Part shown: piece after piece, positions 22,951 through 33,702 of the stretch
How the letters are laid out: the number at the start of each line of letters is the position of its first letter
How positions within the stretch are numbered: the first letter of the stretch is position 1
Assembly: GCF_040807025.1 (NCBI RefSeq)
Contig: NC_090953.1
Coordinates: 23,358,997-23,422,996, forward strand
Direction: 5' to 3'
From: Struthio camelus
Lineage: Eukaryota > Chordata > Aves > Struthioniformes > Struthionidae
DNA length: 64,000 nt
Program-made: the position numbers and the translations under genes
Notes under the pieces: generated by a model
Told to the model about the DNA's origin: nothing
Database searches by the model: none
The model's input: only the letters and a program-made list of their open reading frames with translations

Positions 22951-25900
22951 ATGGCCCGGGCCGGCTGGGCGCCGCCGCGCCTGGACGAGTTCATCCTCAC
23001 CGAGCGGCTGGGCACCGGCACCTACGCCACCGTGTACAAGGCCTACAGGAAGGTAGGGCCGGGGCCTGCGGCGGGCTGGCCCCCCCCCCCCCGCCCCGGG
23101 GCAGCACCCCTCGGGGTGGCAGACAGCCCCCCCCCCCCCCGCCCCGGGGCAGCACCTCCCGGTATGGTCCCCCCCCCGATGCAGGACCCCCCCCCCCGCC
23201 TGGGATCCCCCCCTCTTGGACACCCCCGTGTGGGGCTCCCCTCGAAGCCCTCCTGCTGGGACCCCCCCCCCCGTGGCACCCCCTCGGCAGCCCTCCGTAT
23301 AGGACCCTCCTCTCACGGGACCCCCCCCCCCACAGCCTCCCATCGGGGTCCCCCCCCCCCGATCACCGGCGCCCCGAGCACCCACCCCCTACCTGCTTGG
23401 GGCCCCCTGCTCCCCCCCCCCCCGCCTCCCTTCCGTACTCCTCCTCTGCCCCTCGCTGGCCCCAGCTGGGCCGGGAAGGACCCCCGGGGAGGGGTGTCGG
23501 GGGGGGGTGCAGCACGGGGCAGGCGGGTGCTGCGTGCCCCAACCCTCCGAACCGGTCCCTGAACGCCACTCGCTGCCGGGACGCCCGGGTGCCTCCTTCG
23601 GCTGCTCCGTGCCTCAGTTTCCCCGCTCTGAAATAAGGGCGAGCCCGAAACCTGCCCTGCTGGGAGAGGCCGGCCGCCAGGACTGGGTGTCCCCGGCGCG
23701 CTGGGCCCGCGGGCGGCAGGGCAGCGCTGCGCGCAGTGTCCCCGTGCGGCTGCGGGGACGTGTCTCTGGCACGGCCGGTAGGGCCACGAAGGCCTCCAGC
23801 TCCCCGCGGTCCCTCTCTTGGGGACGGGTCTCGGCAGGGCCGCGCGTAGCTGCTGCCAGCCGGACGTGGGTGGTTTCCCTTCCCTGCGCAGAGGAACACC
23901 CGCGAGGTGGTGGCTGTCAAGTGCGTCAGCAAGCGGAGCCTGAACCGGGCGTCCGTGGAGAACCTGCTGACCGAGATCGAGATCCTGAAGACCATCCGCC
24001 ACCCGCACATCGTGGAGCTGAAGGACTTCCAGGTGGGGCGCCGTGGGCTTCCCCGGGGGCCGGGGCTCGCTCTTCCCTGGGGCTTGGTTCCCCCGGGGCT
24101 GAGCCAACACCAGCTGGTCCTGCGGGGTCCTCCACTCCGTCTTGGCTCGGGCTCCGCGAGGGTCCAGCCAGCTGGACCGGTCCAGGCAGACTCCCACGCC
24201 TGGAGCCGGCGAGGGCCACGTGCGGCGTGCCTGCGGGCCGGGAAGGCGGCGGGCCCCGCCGGGGCGACGTGACGGGGTCACCTTGCCTGGCAGTGGGACA
24301 GCGACCACATCTACCTGATCATGGAGTTCTGCGCGGGGGGCGACCTCTCCCATTTCATCCGCATGCGGAGGATACTCCCCGAGAAGGTGGCGCGCATCTT
24401 CCTGCAGCAGCTCGGTAAGGGCACCCTGCCTCCCCGCTGCCCCCCGCCTCCCTCGGCCCTCGCTGCTAGGCAGCCGGGAGACAGCTGGTCCTGTCCGAAC
24501 GTCGAGTCCTTTTTCCTTTGGAAACCCTCGCAGGGGACTTGGAGGAGTGGGGGGATGCGAGGGGCTGGGATCCATCCGCGTGGGGCAGGGAGCTTGGCAG
24601 CGAGGGGGTGCAAGACTCCATCCCCCCTGCCACGTGCCCCTCTGCCCATCCAGCCTGCGCCCTCAAGTTCCTCCACGACCACAACATCTCCCACCTGGAC
24701 CTCAAGCCGCAGAACATCCTCCTTAGCGCCCCGGAGAACCCCCAGCTCAAGCTGGCAGGTGGGAGAGCCGAGGCCGGGCCCCGCGTGGGCACCGGGGCTG
24801 CTCCCCAGGGCTGGGGGGGAGAGGGGACCCCGGAGCTCCTCCCCAGCTGCAACGCTGGAGCCTGTCTGGGGGGTGTCTCCCTGGTGGAGAGCAGCATGAC
24901 CCATTGCTGAAGAAGGGTGTCCCTGAGCCTCTCCTTGCTGTGAAGCCTCTTGCCGTGCTGGGTGCGGACAGGAGAAGGGCTGTGGGAGGGAGCTGTCTAA
25001 CAGCAGGTCCCAGGGCCGTGCTGGGTGGTGTGTCCCCTAAGGGCTTCTGTCCCCTCCTCCCAGACCTTGGCTGGGTTACGGACCTGGGCGCCGGGAGCAA
25101 GGGAGCACTGGAGCTGACCACTGTTGTCCCCAAGGGACGTTTGGTCTCTTTTTCACCCGTGGGTCCCGACTAGGAAGGACTGCAGGGACCGATCCCCTCT
25201 CTCCAGACAGCGGCTAGGCCGAGGCGGTCCACCTTGTTGGGCGAGGAGCCTTCCGGCTGCATCTGAACTGCCCTTCATGGGGAAAACCTTTCCCGCTGCT
25301 GGTCCTGGTGCCGCAAGCGGAGCAGCCAGCCCAGAGCGAGCCCCCTGCAGAGCCGATTCCTTCCCCTGCAGCTCTCACAACCTTTCCCCATCGTGTCTCC
25401 CTGCAGATTTTGGCTTTGCTCAGTACATGTCCCCGTGGGACGAGAAGCACGTCCTGAGGGGCTCCCCGCTCTACATGGCGCCGGAGATGGTGTGTTGCCA
25501 GCAGTACGACGCGCGGGTGGACCTGTGGTCGGTGGGCGTTATCCTTTACGGTGGGCCTTGACTTTATTATTGGCCTTTACTGCCTGGCTCTGCGGCCTGC
25601 AGGGAGGTTTTCCCTGCTCCGTCTCTTGCCTCCCTGCACCCGGTAGTGCCCCAGGGCCTGGCTGTGGCTGCTGCAAACCGAGGGACCGGTCCCACGATGG
25701 GCACCGAATCCCTTTGCAGTCCAGGGAAATTTGGAGCCCCTGTCCCTTCCCGTGCAGTAGGGCCCGAGATCCCCTGCACATCTCTCCTCCACCGAAACAT
25801 CCTTCAGCCCCACGGTGGTTCCTGCCCTCCCAGACCTGATGTAGGGCACTTCCAGGGGAGCAAAGCCATGGGACCGGCAGCCGCCAGCCCTCAGGGGTCG

Positions 25901-28900
25901 GTGTCCCCTTCCTGGGGCGAGGTAGACCCAGGGGTGCTCCTGGGAGAGACTTGCCCCTTGGCTGGGTGCTGTTGCCTTGGGCTCACCCTGGTCGCTGTCT
26001 TCCCCGGCAGAGGCACTTTTCGGGAGGCCGCCCTTCGCCTCCAGGTCGTTTGCCGAGCTAGAGGAGAAGATCCGCAGTGACCGGGTCATCGAGGTAACGT
26101 GAGGCCACCACGGGGCAGGGTGGCCGGGCGCAGGGTCAGGCCCTGCCTCGCGGGCGAGGGCTGGATGGTGCAGGGAGGATTTCGTGGTATGTCCCGCAGC
26201 TGCCTGAAAACGTGCCGAGGTCAGCAGCCTTGGGGCTTGGCCCTGGAGCCTGCGGAGGGGAAAGGGCTGAATCATGCCAGGGCAGCAGCGCTGTATCCGG
26301 AGGGGCAGTGCGGGCTGGCCCGGGGGCAGGGGCCCGGCAGGGCTGTGCCAGCCTGGGAAGGGGTTGCCTGTGGTCCATGCTGGGGTCAGTGGTCTCCACG
26401 CAGCCAGTAGATCCCGCCTCCTCCAGGGCGCTCGGCTGGGCCGGCTGGAGCAGCAGCGTGGGGTCAGCCCCCTTCCCTCCCCAGCTGCCCAGCCGGCCCC
26501 GGCTCTCCCCGGAGTGTAGGGATCTCTTGCAACGCCTCCTGGAGAGGGACCCCTTGAAACGCATCTCCTTTGAGGAGTTCTTCGCCCACCCCTTCGTGGA
26601 CATGGAGCACGTGCCCAGCCCGGAGAGCCTTGGCAAAGCGGTGAGTGGGCAGCACGGTCGTGGGGGGCTGGAGCACGAGCTCGCAGGGCCACGGGGGGCC
26701 AAGTTCCCGATGGCGTAGATCTGGGACCCAGCGGGGCCAAGTGCCTGGATCTGAGCCCCAGTGCTGGCTTGTCTTCCCCAGACCAGCCTGGTGGTGGAGG
26801 CAGTGAAGAAGGACCAGGAGGGGGATGTATCAGCCGCGCTCTCGCTCTACTGCAAAGCCCTGGAGTATTTTGTGCCTGCTCTGCACTGTGAGTTGATCCC
26901 TTTCTGACCCAGATGTGGGGCAGTGGAAGAGGCCATGGAGCTGTGCTTGTCCCCAGGCTGTGCTGTGGGGTGGCTGGCTGCACCAAGACGTGTTTCCCTG
27001 CAGGGGAGGAGCGGAGGGCTGGAAAGCCTGAGCCCCAGGAGACACTGGGAGACACTGGGGTGCTTTAATCGAGGGGGGACAAGGGAAGAGGCGAGTGCTG
27101 CCTGCAAAGGGGAAGGGGCTCGTTTTCACGTGGGCCTCTGCAAGGCAGCTGAGCTGGGCACAAGGAACGATTAGTTCAGCGTTGCAACACAGCCTCTGGG
27201 GACGCCAGCAGCCGGTTTGCAGCCCCTGGTTTGCAGCCAGCCCGTCCCGGGATGACCTGTGGACTCTGCGAGCCCCTCGCAAGCCCTGGCCTTTGCTGTT
27301 TGATCACTCTTTCCCCCAGATGAAAGTGATGTTCGCCGGAAGGAAGCCATCCGGGCAAAGGTGAGCAAAATAGTCCTGGTGGGGGAAAGGGCTATGGCAC
27401 TGCCTGCTTTCCCTGTCCAGTCTGGCTTTGCAAGGTCCTCTCTCCTGGGGAGAGTCCCCCTGTGCATTGCCAGGCAATGTGATGCTTGTCTGTGTGATGC
27501 TTGATGCTGCCCTGGGGAGTTTTAGTGCCCTCTGCTACCATCCCCAAGGCAAGCAGTGGAGAGGGGGAGGCTGGCCTGACTGTATCGCATGAAGCCACCC
27601 CAGGCACTGAGATACCCCACGGGCTGGCCCCCGGAGCCCCCTTAACCTGCCACCCTGCTGTCACCAGGTGGGGCAGTACATCTCCCGAGCAGAGGAGCTG
27701 AAAGCGCTGGTCATGAGCGACAGCAAGAGTCTTCTGCAGCAAGGAAACCCTGCCAGGGAGATCCTTAAAGGTATCGTTCCTGTGGGGCTGAGCCAACCCC
27801 TGACAAGCCTGAGCTGGGAACTGGACCCCTGCTAGACGGGAGCAAAGCCTGAGGCTCATGTAGAAGGTCTCTCCCTGCTGCCTGGCCACAGGCTGGCAAG
27901 ACGGTTGGACCATCTCTCCTCTGCCACGCACCCCAATGTGTTACGTGACGCAGAGTTTCGCCTGAGAAGGGTAGAAAGGCGCTGGGCAGGGAGGAAGTTG
28001 CAGAGGGGTGTCAACGTAGCAGAAGGAGAGCCTCTCTTGTGGTTGTGGGCTGAAGGGTAGCTCCCTCTCCCTGCAGCCCGGGGCTGCTCTGCAATGCCTG
28101 TCCTGAAATGTCTCCTTGCAGAGATGGCCAAGGACAAGCCTCGTCTCTGTGCTGCACTGGAAATGGCTTCCGCAGCCATTGCTAAGGTGAGCCGCGGACC
28201 GGGGGCTCCCTCTACCCTCTGAATGGCAGGGGGTTTCCGGAAGGGGAAAGAGAAAACCCAGGTGGAGAAGGAACTCGCATTTCCCCCCAGCATCCCTCCG
28301 GCAGCCATCCTGCATCATCCCTGCGCGTGCCCTGAGCCTGACTGAGCCCCGCGGGGTCTCTTGCAGGAGGAGGAAGGCAAAGACGACGGTGACACCCTGG
28401 AGCTCTACCAGCAGAGCCTGGGCGAGCTGCTGCTCATTCTGGCTGGTGAGTTGTGGCCACAGTGGGTAGAGGCCGGGGCTGCTCCTGCGCCTGGTGCAGC
28501 CGGCTGATGGTACGTCTTCCCTCTCCAGCAGAGCCTGCGGGGAGGAGACGGGAGCTGCTCCACGCAGAGGTAAGTGCCAGCATGCCTTTTTGGCACGGAG
28601 GTCAGGCAAGCTGGGCTCGCTGGGGGCTGGCATCTCTCTAGAGTCAGGGCAGGCCTTGGGCTTCCTGCAGAAAGCACAGATGCCAGGCAGGCTACCAAGA
28701 GCTCTTTGAGGGTAGCCTGCAGCACAGGGGCCAGAGGGGCTCGGAGATGGAAGGAATGATCAAAAATAGCTGTCTCGGTCGCCTCCCGCCCCTGGGGTCC
28801 TTCTCCTGCTGGCAAGACTCAGCCTGATCCTAACCCTCTCTCGGCTGACCCTGAGTTTTGGCTCTTGGCAGTTTTGGTGTTATCTCTAGAGGTGCCTGGT

Positions 28901-30566
28901 GCACCGAGTGCTTCAGGTCTTCTGGTGTGAGCCCGCAGGACCTCCTCTTTGATGCATCGGGGGCTGCCGGGTGGGCTTTGGTTCAGGGGTTATTTGGAGC
29001 GCCTGGTGTCCGTCTCCCCAGGGGCACTGGTGCTGGCTGCCCACGTGCTGGGGGCTAAAGTGGCTGCCAGAAGTGGGTCAGCAAACCCTGCCGAGGTCAA
29101 TTGCCTATCCCCATCGCGGGGTCTGAGCCCGGCCTCGGGGCAGTGTGCCCCCTGCCCTGTGGCATTGCTTTGAAGGGACTTGGCATGTGTCTCTGGCAGA
29201 TCCAGACGCTGATGGCCCGAGCCGAGTACCTGAAAGATCATATCAAGGTACGGCTGCTTGGGAGGGCTTCGGTGATGGGCTGGGGGGTGCTGGGAAGCGA
29301 CGGTGTTAGCAGGCTGGACCACTCTCCTCTCTTGTCGCAGATGCGGGAGGCGCAGTCTATGGGCAAGGAGGCGCTGGCGGAGTCCGTCCGGAGCTGTGAG
29401 TACGGCATCCGTCCTGCCCCGGCCTCCGTTGCCGTCTCCTCTCTCCTTGTCAGAAGCAGGGGAGGAGAGAGGGGGCTTTGCAAAAGGGGTCTGGGAAAGC
29501 ACTCTCCCTTGGGGCCCTGGCTGGTTGTCCTGCTTGGTGGGAAACCCAGGCTTTTTCTAAGGCTGCGGCTGTGCCTTTGCCAGCAATAAAGCAGACAGAG
29601 CCGTCGGACACAAAAGGCAGCCCTAGTGCAGTGCCAGGGAGGACAAAATGGGACGTTGTCCCCGAGTCTTTGAGGTCTTTGCCCCCCTGCTCCTGGGAAC
29701 TGTCCATCCCTTTTTAGCCATGATCTCCAGCGCAGCTGTGGCAGGCGGGGATTGGAGTTGCGGTGGGAGGACGTGAAGGGCTCGGACCACCCCATTTGAC
29801 ATGAAAATCCTTCCCTGTGCCCTCAGAGGGAGGGGGAGCGTTTGTATTATGATTATTATTTTAATCCTGCGTCTTCTTGGCAATAAGCTCCTAAAGGCAG
29901 TGGGGCCGGGGAGAGCCGGGGGGTTCTAGTGCTGTCTCTGCACGGCGGGCACGCTGCCGCGGCCCGAGCCTCCTCCTTGAGCAGCTGTAGGGCTGTTCTG
30001 CCTGCTGGTCGTGCTGGCCCCAGACAGCCTCCTCCCCTTCAGTCTGGGGTAATCGGTGCCCAGGAGCGCTCAGTCTTTCCCAGGACATCTGTCTTGCGAG
30101 CTCTGGCATGGTTTGCAGATCTCGGCATGTGCTGTGTGTGTGCGTGGAGGGTCCGAGGCAGCTTGGGTTTGGGAAGAGCTTTGGAGAGCGTTTGACCACC
30201 GGAGACTGTTGTTTTGCCCCGCGGGATGGGAAGTTACCCCTCCTTGCCTAGCAGCTTTCCGCTGGAGCCGTCTGGGGCGCGAGTCGGTTCCAAGTCTATC
30301 GGTGGCACTGTTTGGTTCCTAGAGCAGCATTTAGTGTCCTTCCAAGATCGGGCTGTGATACTGTTCCCAGTGCGGAGCCGGTGTTGTAACAGCAGTGGAG
30401 CAACCTCAGATGGGTGTCTGCTGTCCCCCCTCTCCCGGGAGGTCCCCCGGGGACAGGGCAGGGGGGAAGGAGCCGCCTGGTCTCCGCTCTCAAGGCCCAG
30501 TCTAAGAGCAGCCATCCCAGTTCAGCCCTTCTCTCTCTTCCCGGCCCAGCCTGTACGTTGCAGTAA
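22951..30566 (+). CDS. ULK3: Unc-51-like serine/threonine kinase 3
   Basis: Protein kinase of autophagy induction, GLI/Hedgehog control and the abscission checkpoint. Exons: 22951-23052, 23892-24032, 24294-24414, 24654-24758, 25407-25550, 26011-26093, 26485-26640, 26782-26887, 27320-27360, 27668-27770, 28122-28186, 28367-28445, 28529-28569, 29200-29247, 29341-29395 and 30550-30566. Spliced: 468 aa (human 472). The kinase domain has Gly-loop GTGTYATV (21-28), Lys44, HLDLKPQN with Asp137/Lys139, DFG 157-159 and APE 181-183. The usual HRD Arg is Leu136, as in human ULK3. Two MIT modules follow (about 285-350 and 375-440), which bind ESCRT-III tails. The last exon has only 17 coding bases, ending CTLQ-stop as in human. 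Upstream GC boxes suggest housekeeping expression. Tandem with SCAMP2, convergent with CPLX3. Confidence 0.97.
23053..23891 (+). other. ULK3 intron 1, C-rich with duplicated block
   Basis: 839-bp intron rich in runs of 8-14 C on the coding strand. A block of poly-C followed by GCCCCGGGGCAGCACC appears twice, near 23080-23110 and 23130-23160. Such runs expand reading frames but encode nothing recognisable, and they are prone to assembly error. Confidence 0.75.
29585..29590 (+). terminator. Intronic AATAAA in ULK3 intron 15
   Basis: Canonical hexamer 190 bp after the exon 15 donor. If intron 15 is retained, the ULK3 frame continues and stops at TAA 29587-29589, inside this hexamer. This could terminate an alternative transcript; the spliced form with exon 16 matches the conserved protein. 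Confidence 0.4.
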
Positions 30567-32512
30567 CGCCCAGGGGAGCCGGCCCGCGGCGGCGACGGCT
30601 GCAGCCGGACGGCTTGGCCATCCCGGGACCCGAGTGCTCGCCTGCCAGGTTGGTACGGCTCGGCCTGGCCTTGCCTAGCCTCGCGCTGTCCCCGAATCGC
30701 TCCCTGCGCGAGCCCTGCGACAGCCACGTGAACAGCGTCAGGCGCTGCCGTCGGAGGGGAAGAAAGGAGAGGCTCTCGTGCCGGATGCATCAGGGTAACC
30801 TTGTCTCTCCCTCGCGCTGCCGGGGGCGTACGGATTAACGTGGGCTCTGGACGGGCTGAGCGTGCACGTGGGCACGTCTCGGTGTCGCAGCGGCACGAAG
30901 AGAGCCTCGGGGCTCGGCGGCTGGGAAAGCCAGGGCGGGCGAACAGACGGCGGTGGCGTGACGGCCGCCTTTCCTTGCCGTTCCCAGCTCGCTCCAGCTG
31001 ATCCTTTCGCCCTCGCTCTCCCTTCCCTGGAGAGCGCCTCGCGGATGGATCTGCAGGCCCATCTGCCCCTGCCCCCATGGGATATGTTAATTCATTTTCC
31101 CGTCATAAGGAGTTCCCTCCGAGCCCTGCTTCGAACGTCTGCTGAAGCAGCCTCCCGTGACCGCAGCAGGCAGGTTATTCCACTCTAATTCCCTCCGCTG
31201 GCTAAAATGGGATGAGTATTTTTATCTTGGCGTTGGACTCCTGCAGAATTCGCCCCGCTGCGTGCAGACTCCCCGCCGGCCACGTACGTCTCTTGCCTTT
31301 TCGGCTGGATATTTCTTACCGCAGCTCCAATTCTTTTGGGGGGGGGGGTGGGGAGACCTTCCCCCAGATCCTCTCTCTGCCTCGGCAGCGCCTGGCCCCT
31401 GCGCGGCTCTGTCCTGACCCGAGCGGTGACAGGAGAAGCACGTGCCTGGCGCCGAGCAGCACACGGGGGGTCAGCTCGCACCCACGGCGGAAAACACTTT
31501 GTGGCACCTTGGCAAAAACCCACCGCTATTTACGGACCTTTGACTGCAGCGAGGATCAGAGCCGGGGGGCTGCATCTGTTTGCGGAGCTGGCTGCGGAGC
31601 TGGCTGCTGTTATTTCTCTCCGTGGCCCGTTGGCTCCGGGAGGGCGTTAGCAGCTGAGAGGGTGGGAAGCGGGACCGCAACGGGCTGCTGCGGCAGCATC
31701 CCGCAGCCGTGCCTTCGTCACTGCACCGACTACCTCTGCGCCCGCCGCGCTCCTCTGCTCGGCCCCTGCCGGCCCCGCCGCCGCTCTGGGTTTCCCTCCG
31801 GCCTCGAGCGCCGAATTGCACTATTTCATCATCGCCGCTGACGCGCGGCTCTTCCTGCCGCGGCGTCGGGCTGCAGGCTTGCTTCTCGGGAGCAGCCGCG
31901 GCGAACAGCGGAGCGGGGGATTGTAAGCCCGCTCTCCGGTGAGGCCGTTCAGGCTCGCAAAATTTCGTCTGCTCGCACTGACAGAGATGGGGCCCGATGC
32001 GAAACCTCTTTGTAACCCGACTCAGGAGATCCTAACTGCCTTTGTCATTCGTGTCATAAGGTGTTACCAGCTCTCAGCTGAGACAGTGCTTTAGCGTGCG
32101 TGCTCCTAGTCGTCAGGTACAGCAGGCGAGCAGAAGTCGCCTTTGGGGACGAGGGCCTCGGCGTCGCGCCTGCCCCTTCCCTCCGGGCCGGCAGGGCCTG
32201 GCCCTCGCCTTGGCGGCCGTCGTACCCGAGGAGCGCTCGAGGCCCTGCCCGCCCTCGTTGGAGCCCCGCGAACGGGCGCTCCCGGCCTGCGATTTTTCGT
32301 TCCCTCGGCCGCTGTCTGCTGGCCGCGTCCGGGGAGCGGTGGGCGCCGCGTGTCTTGTGAAGCGAGGGGCTTTGCTCAGAATCGGCTGTGTTTCAAGGGA
32401 ATGTAATTTATTGTCTTTATTAAATACCTTTTCTTTTTCTCTCCAAGTTCTCCGGTTTTGGTTTTGTGCGTTGCAGCAGCTCAGGCCGAGGAGGAGAACG
32501 AAAGGGACCCCC
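30567..32512 (+). other. ULK3 3' region: UTR and downstream sequence
   Basis: No coding exon was recognised here. It probably begins with the ULK3 3' UTR. The only poly(A)-like hexamer noticed is ATTAAA at 32419-32424 in a short AT-rich stretch just before the minisatellite. The intervening sequence is GC-rich and otherwise featureless to the eye. Confidence 0.45.
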
Positions 32513-33702
32513 TCCTCTGCTGGGACCCCCTCCTCTGCTGAGACCCCCCCTTTCCTGGGACCCCTTCCTCTGCTGAGACCCCTTCCTCTGTTGGGACCCC
32601 TCCTCTGCTGGGACCCCCCCTTTCCTGGGACCCCCTCCTCTGCTGGGACCCCTCCTCTGCTGGGACCCCCCCTTTCCTGGGACCCCCTCCTCTGCTGGGA
32701 CCCCCTCCTCTGCTGAGACCCCCTCCTCTGCTGGACCCCTCCTCTGCTGGGACCCCCTCCTCTGCTGAGACCCCCTCCTCTGCTGGGACCCCTCCTCTGC
32801 TGAGACCCCCTCCTCTGCTGGACCCCTCCTCTGCTGGGACCCCCTCCTCTGCTGAGACCCCCTCCTCTGCTGGGACCCCTCCTCTGCTGAGACCCCCTCC
32901 TCTGCTGGACCCCTCCTCTGCTGGGACCCCTCCTCTGCTGAGACCCCCTCCTCTGCTGGGACCCCTCCTCTGCTGGGACCCCTCCTCTGCTGAGACCCCC
33001 TCCTCTGCTGGGACCCCTCCTCTGCTGGGACCCCTCCTCTGCTGGACCCCTCCTCTGCTGGGACCCCTCCTCTGCTGGGACCCCTCCTCTGCTGAGACCC
33101 CCTCCTCTGCTGGGACCCCTCCTCTGCTGGGACCCCTCCTCTGCTGAGACCCCCTCCTCTGCTGGGACCCCTCCTCTGCTGGGACCCCCTCCTCTGCTGG
33201 GACCCCTCCTCTGCTGGACCCCTCCTCTGCTGGGACCCCTCCTCTGCTGGGACCCCTCCTCTGCTGAGACCCCCTCCTCTGCTGGGACCCCTCCTCTGCT
33301 GAGACCCCTCCTCTGCTGAGACCCCCTCCTCTGCTGGGACCCCTCCTCTGCTGGGACCCCTCCTCTGCTGAGACCCCCTCCTCTGCTGGGACCCCTCCTC
33401 TGCTGGGACCCCTCCTCTGCTGAGACCCCCTCCTCTGCTGGGACCCCTCCTCTGCTGAGACCCCTCCTCTGCTGGGACCCCTCCTCTGCTGAGACCCCTC
33501 CTCTGCTGAGACCCCCTCCTCTGCTGGGACCCCTCCTCTGCTGAGACCCCTCCTCTGCTGAGACCCCCTCCTCTGCTGGGACCCCTCCTCTGCTGGGACC
33601 CCTCCTCTGCTGAGACCCCCTCCTCTGCTGGGACCCCTCCTCTGCTGGGACCCCTCCTCTGCTGGGACCCCCTCCTCTGCTGGGACCCCCTCCTCTGCTG
33701 TA
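32513..33702. repeat. Minisatellite, 17-18 bp unit, about 1.2 kb
   Basis: Roughly 70 head-to-tail copies of a unit close to CCCCTCCTCTGCTGGGA. Variants differ in GGGA/GAGA/GGA and in four or five C. The strands are strongly asymmetric (pyrimidine-rich on plus). Long minus-strand reading frames rich in QQRRG/PSRGG/PAEEG arise from it and should not be taken as protein. Confidence 0.97.
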
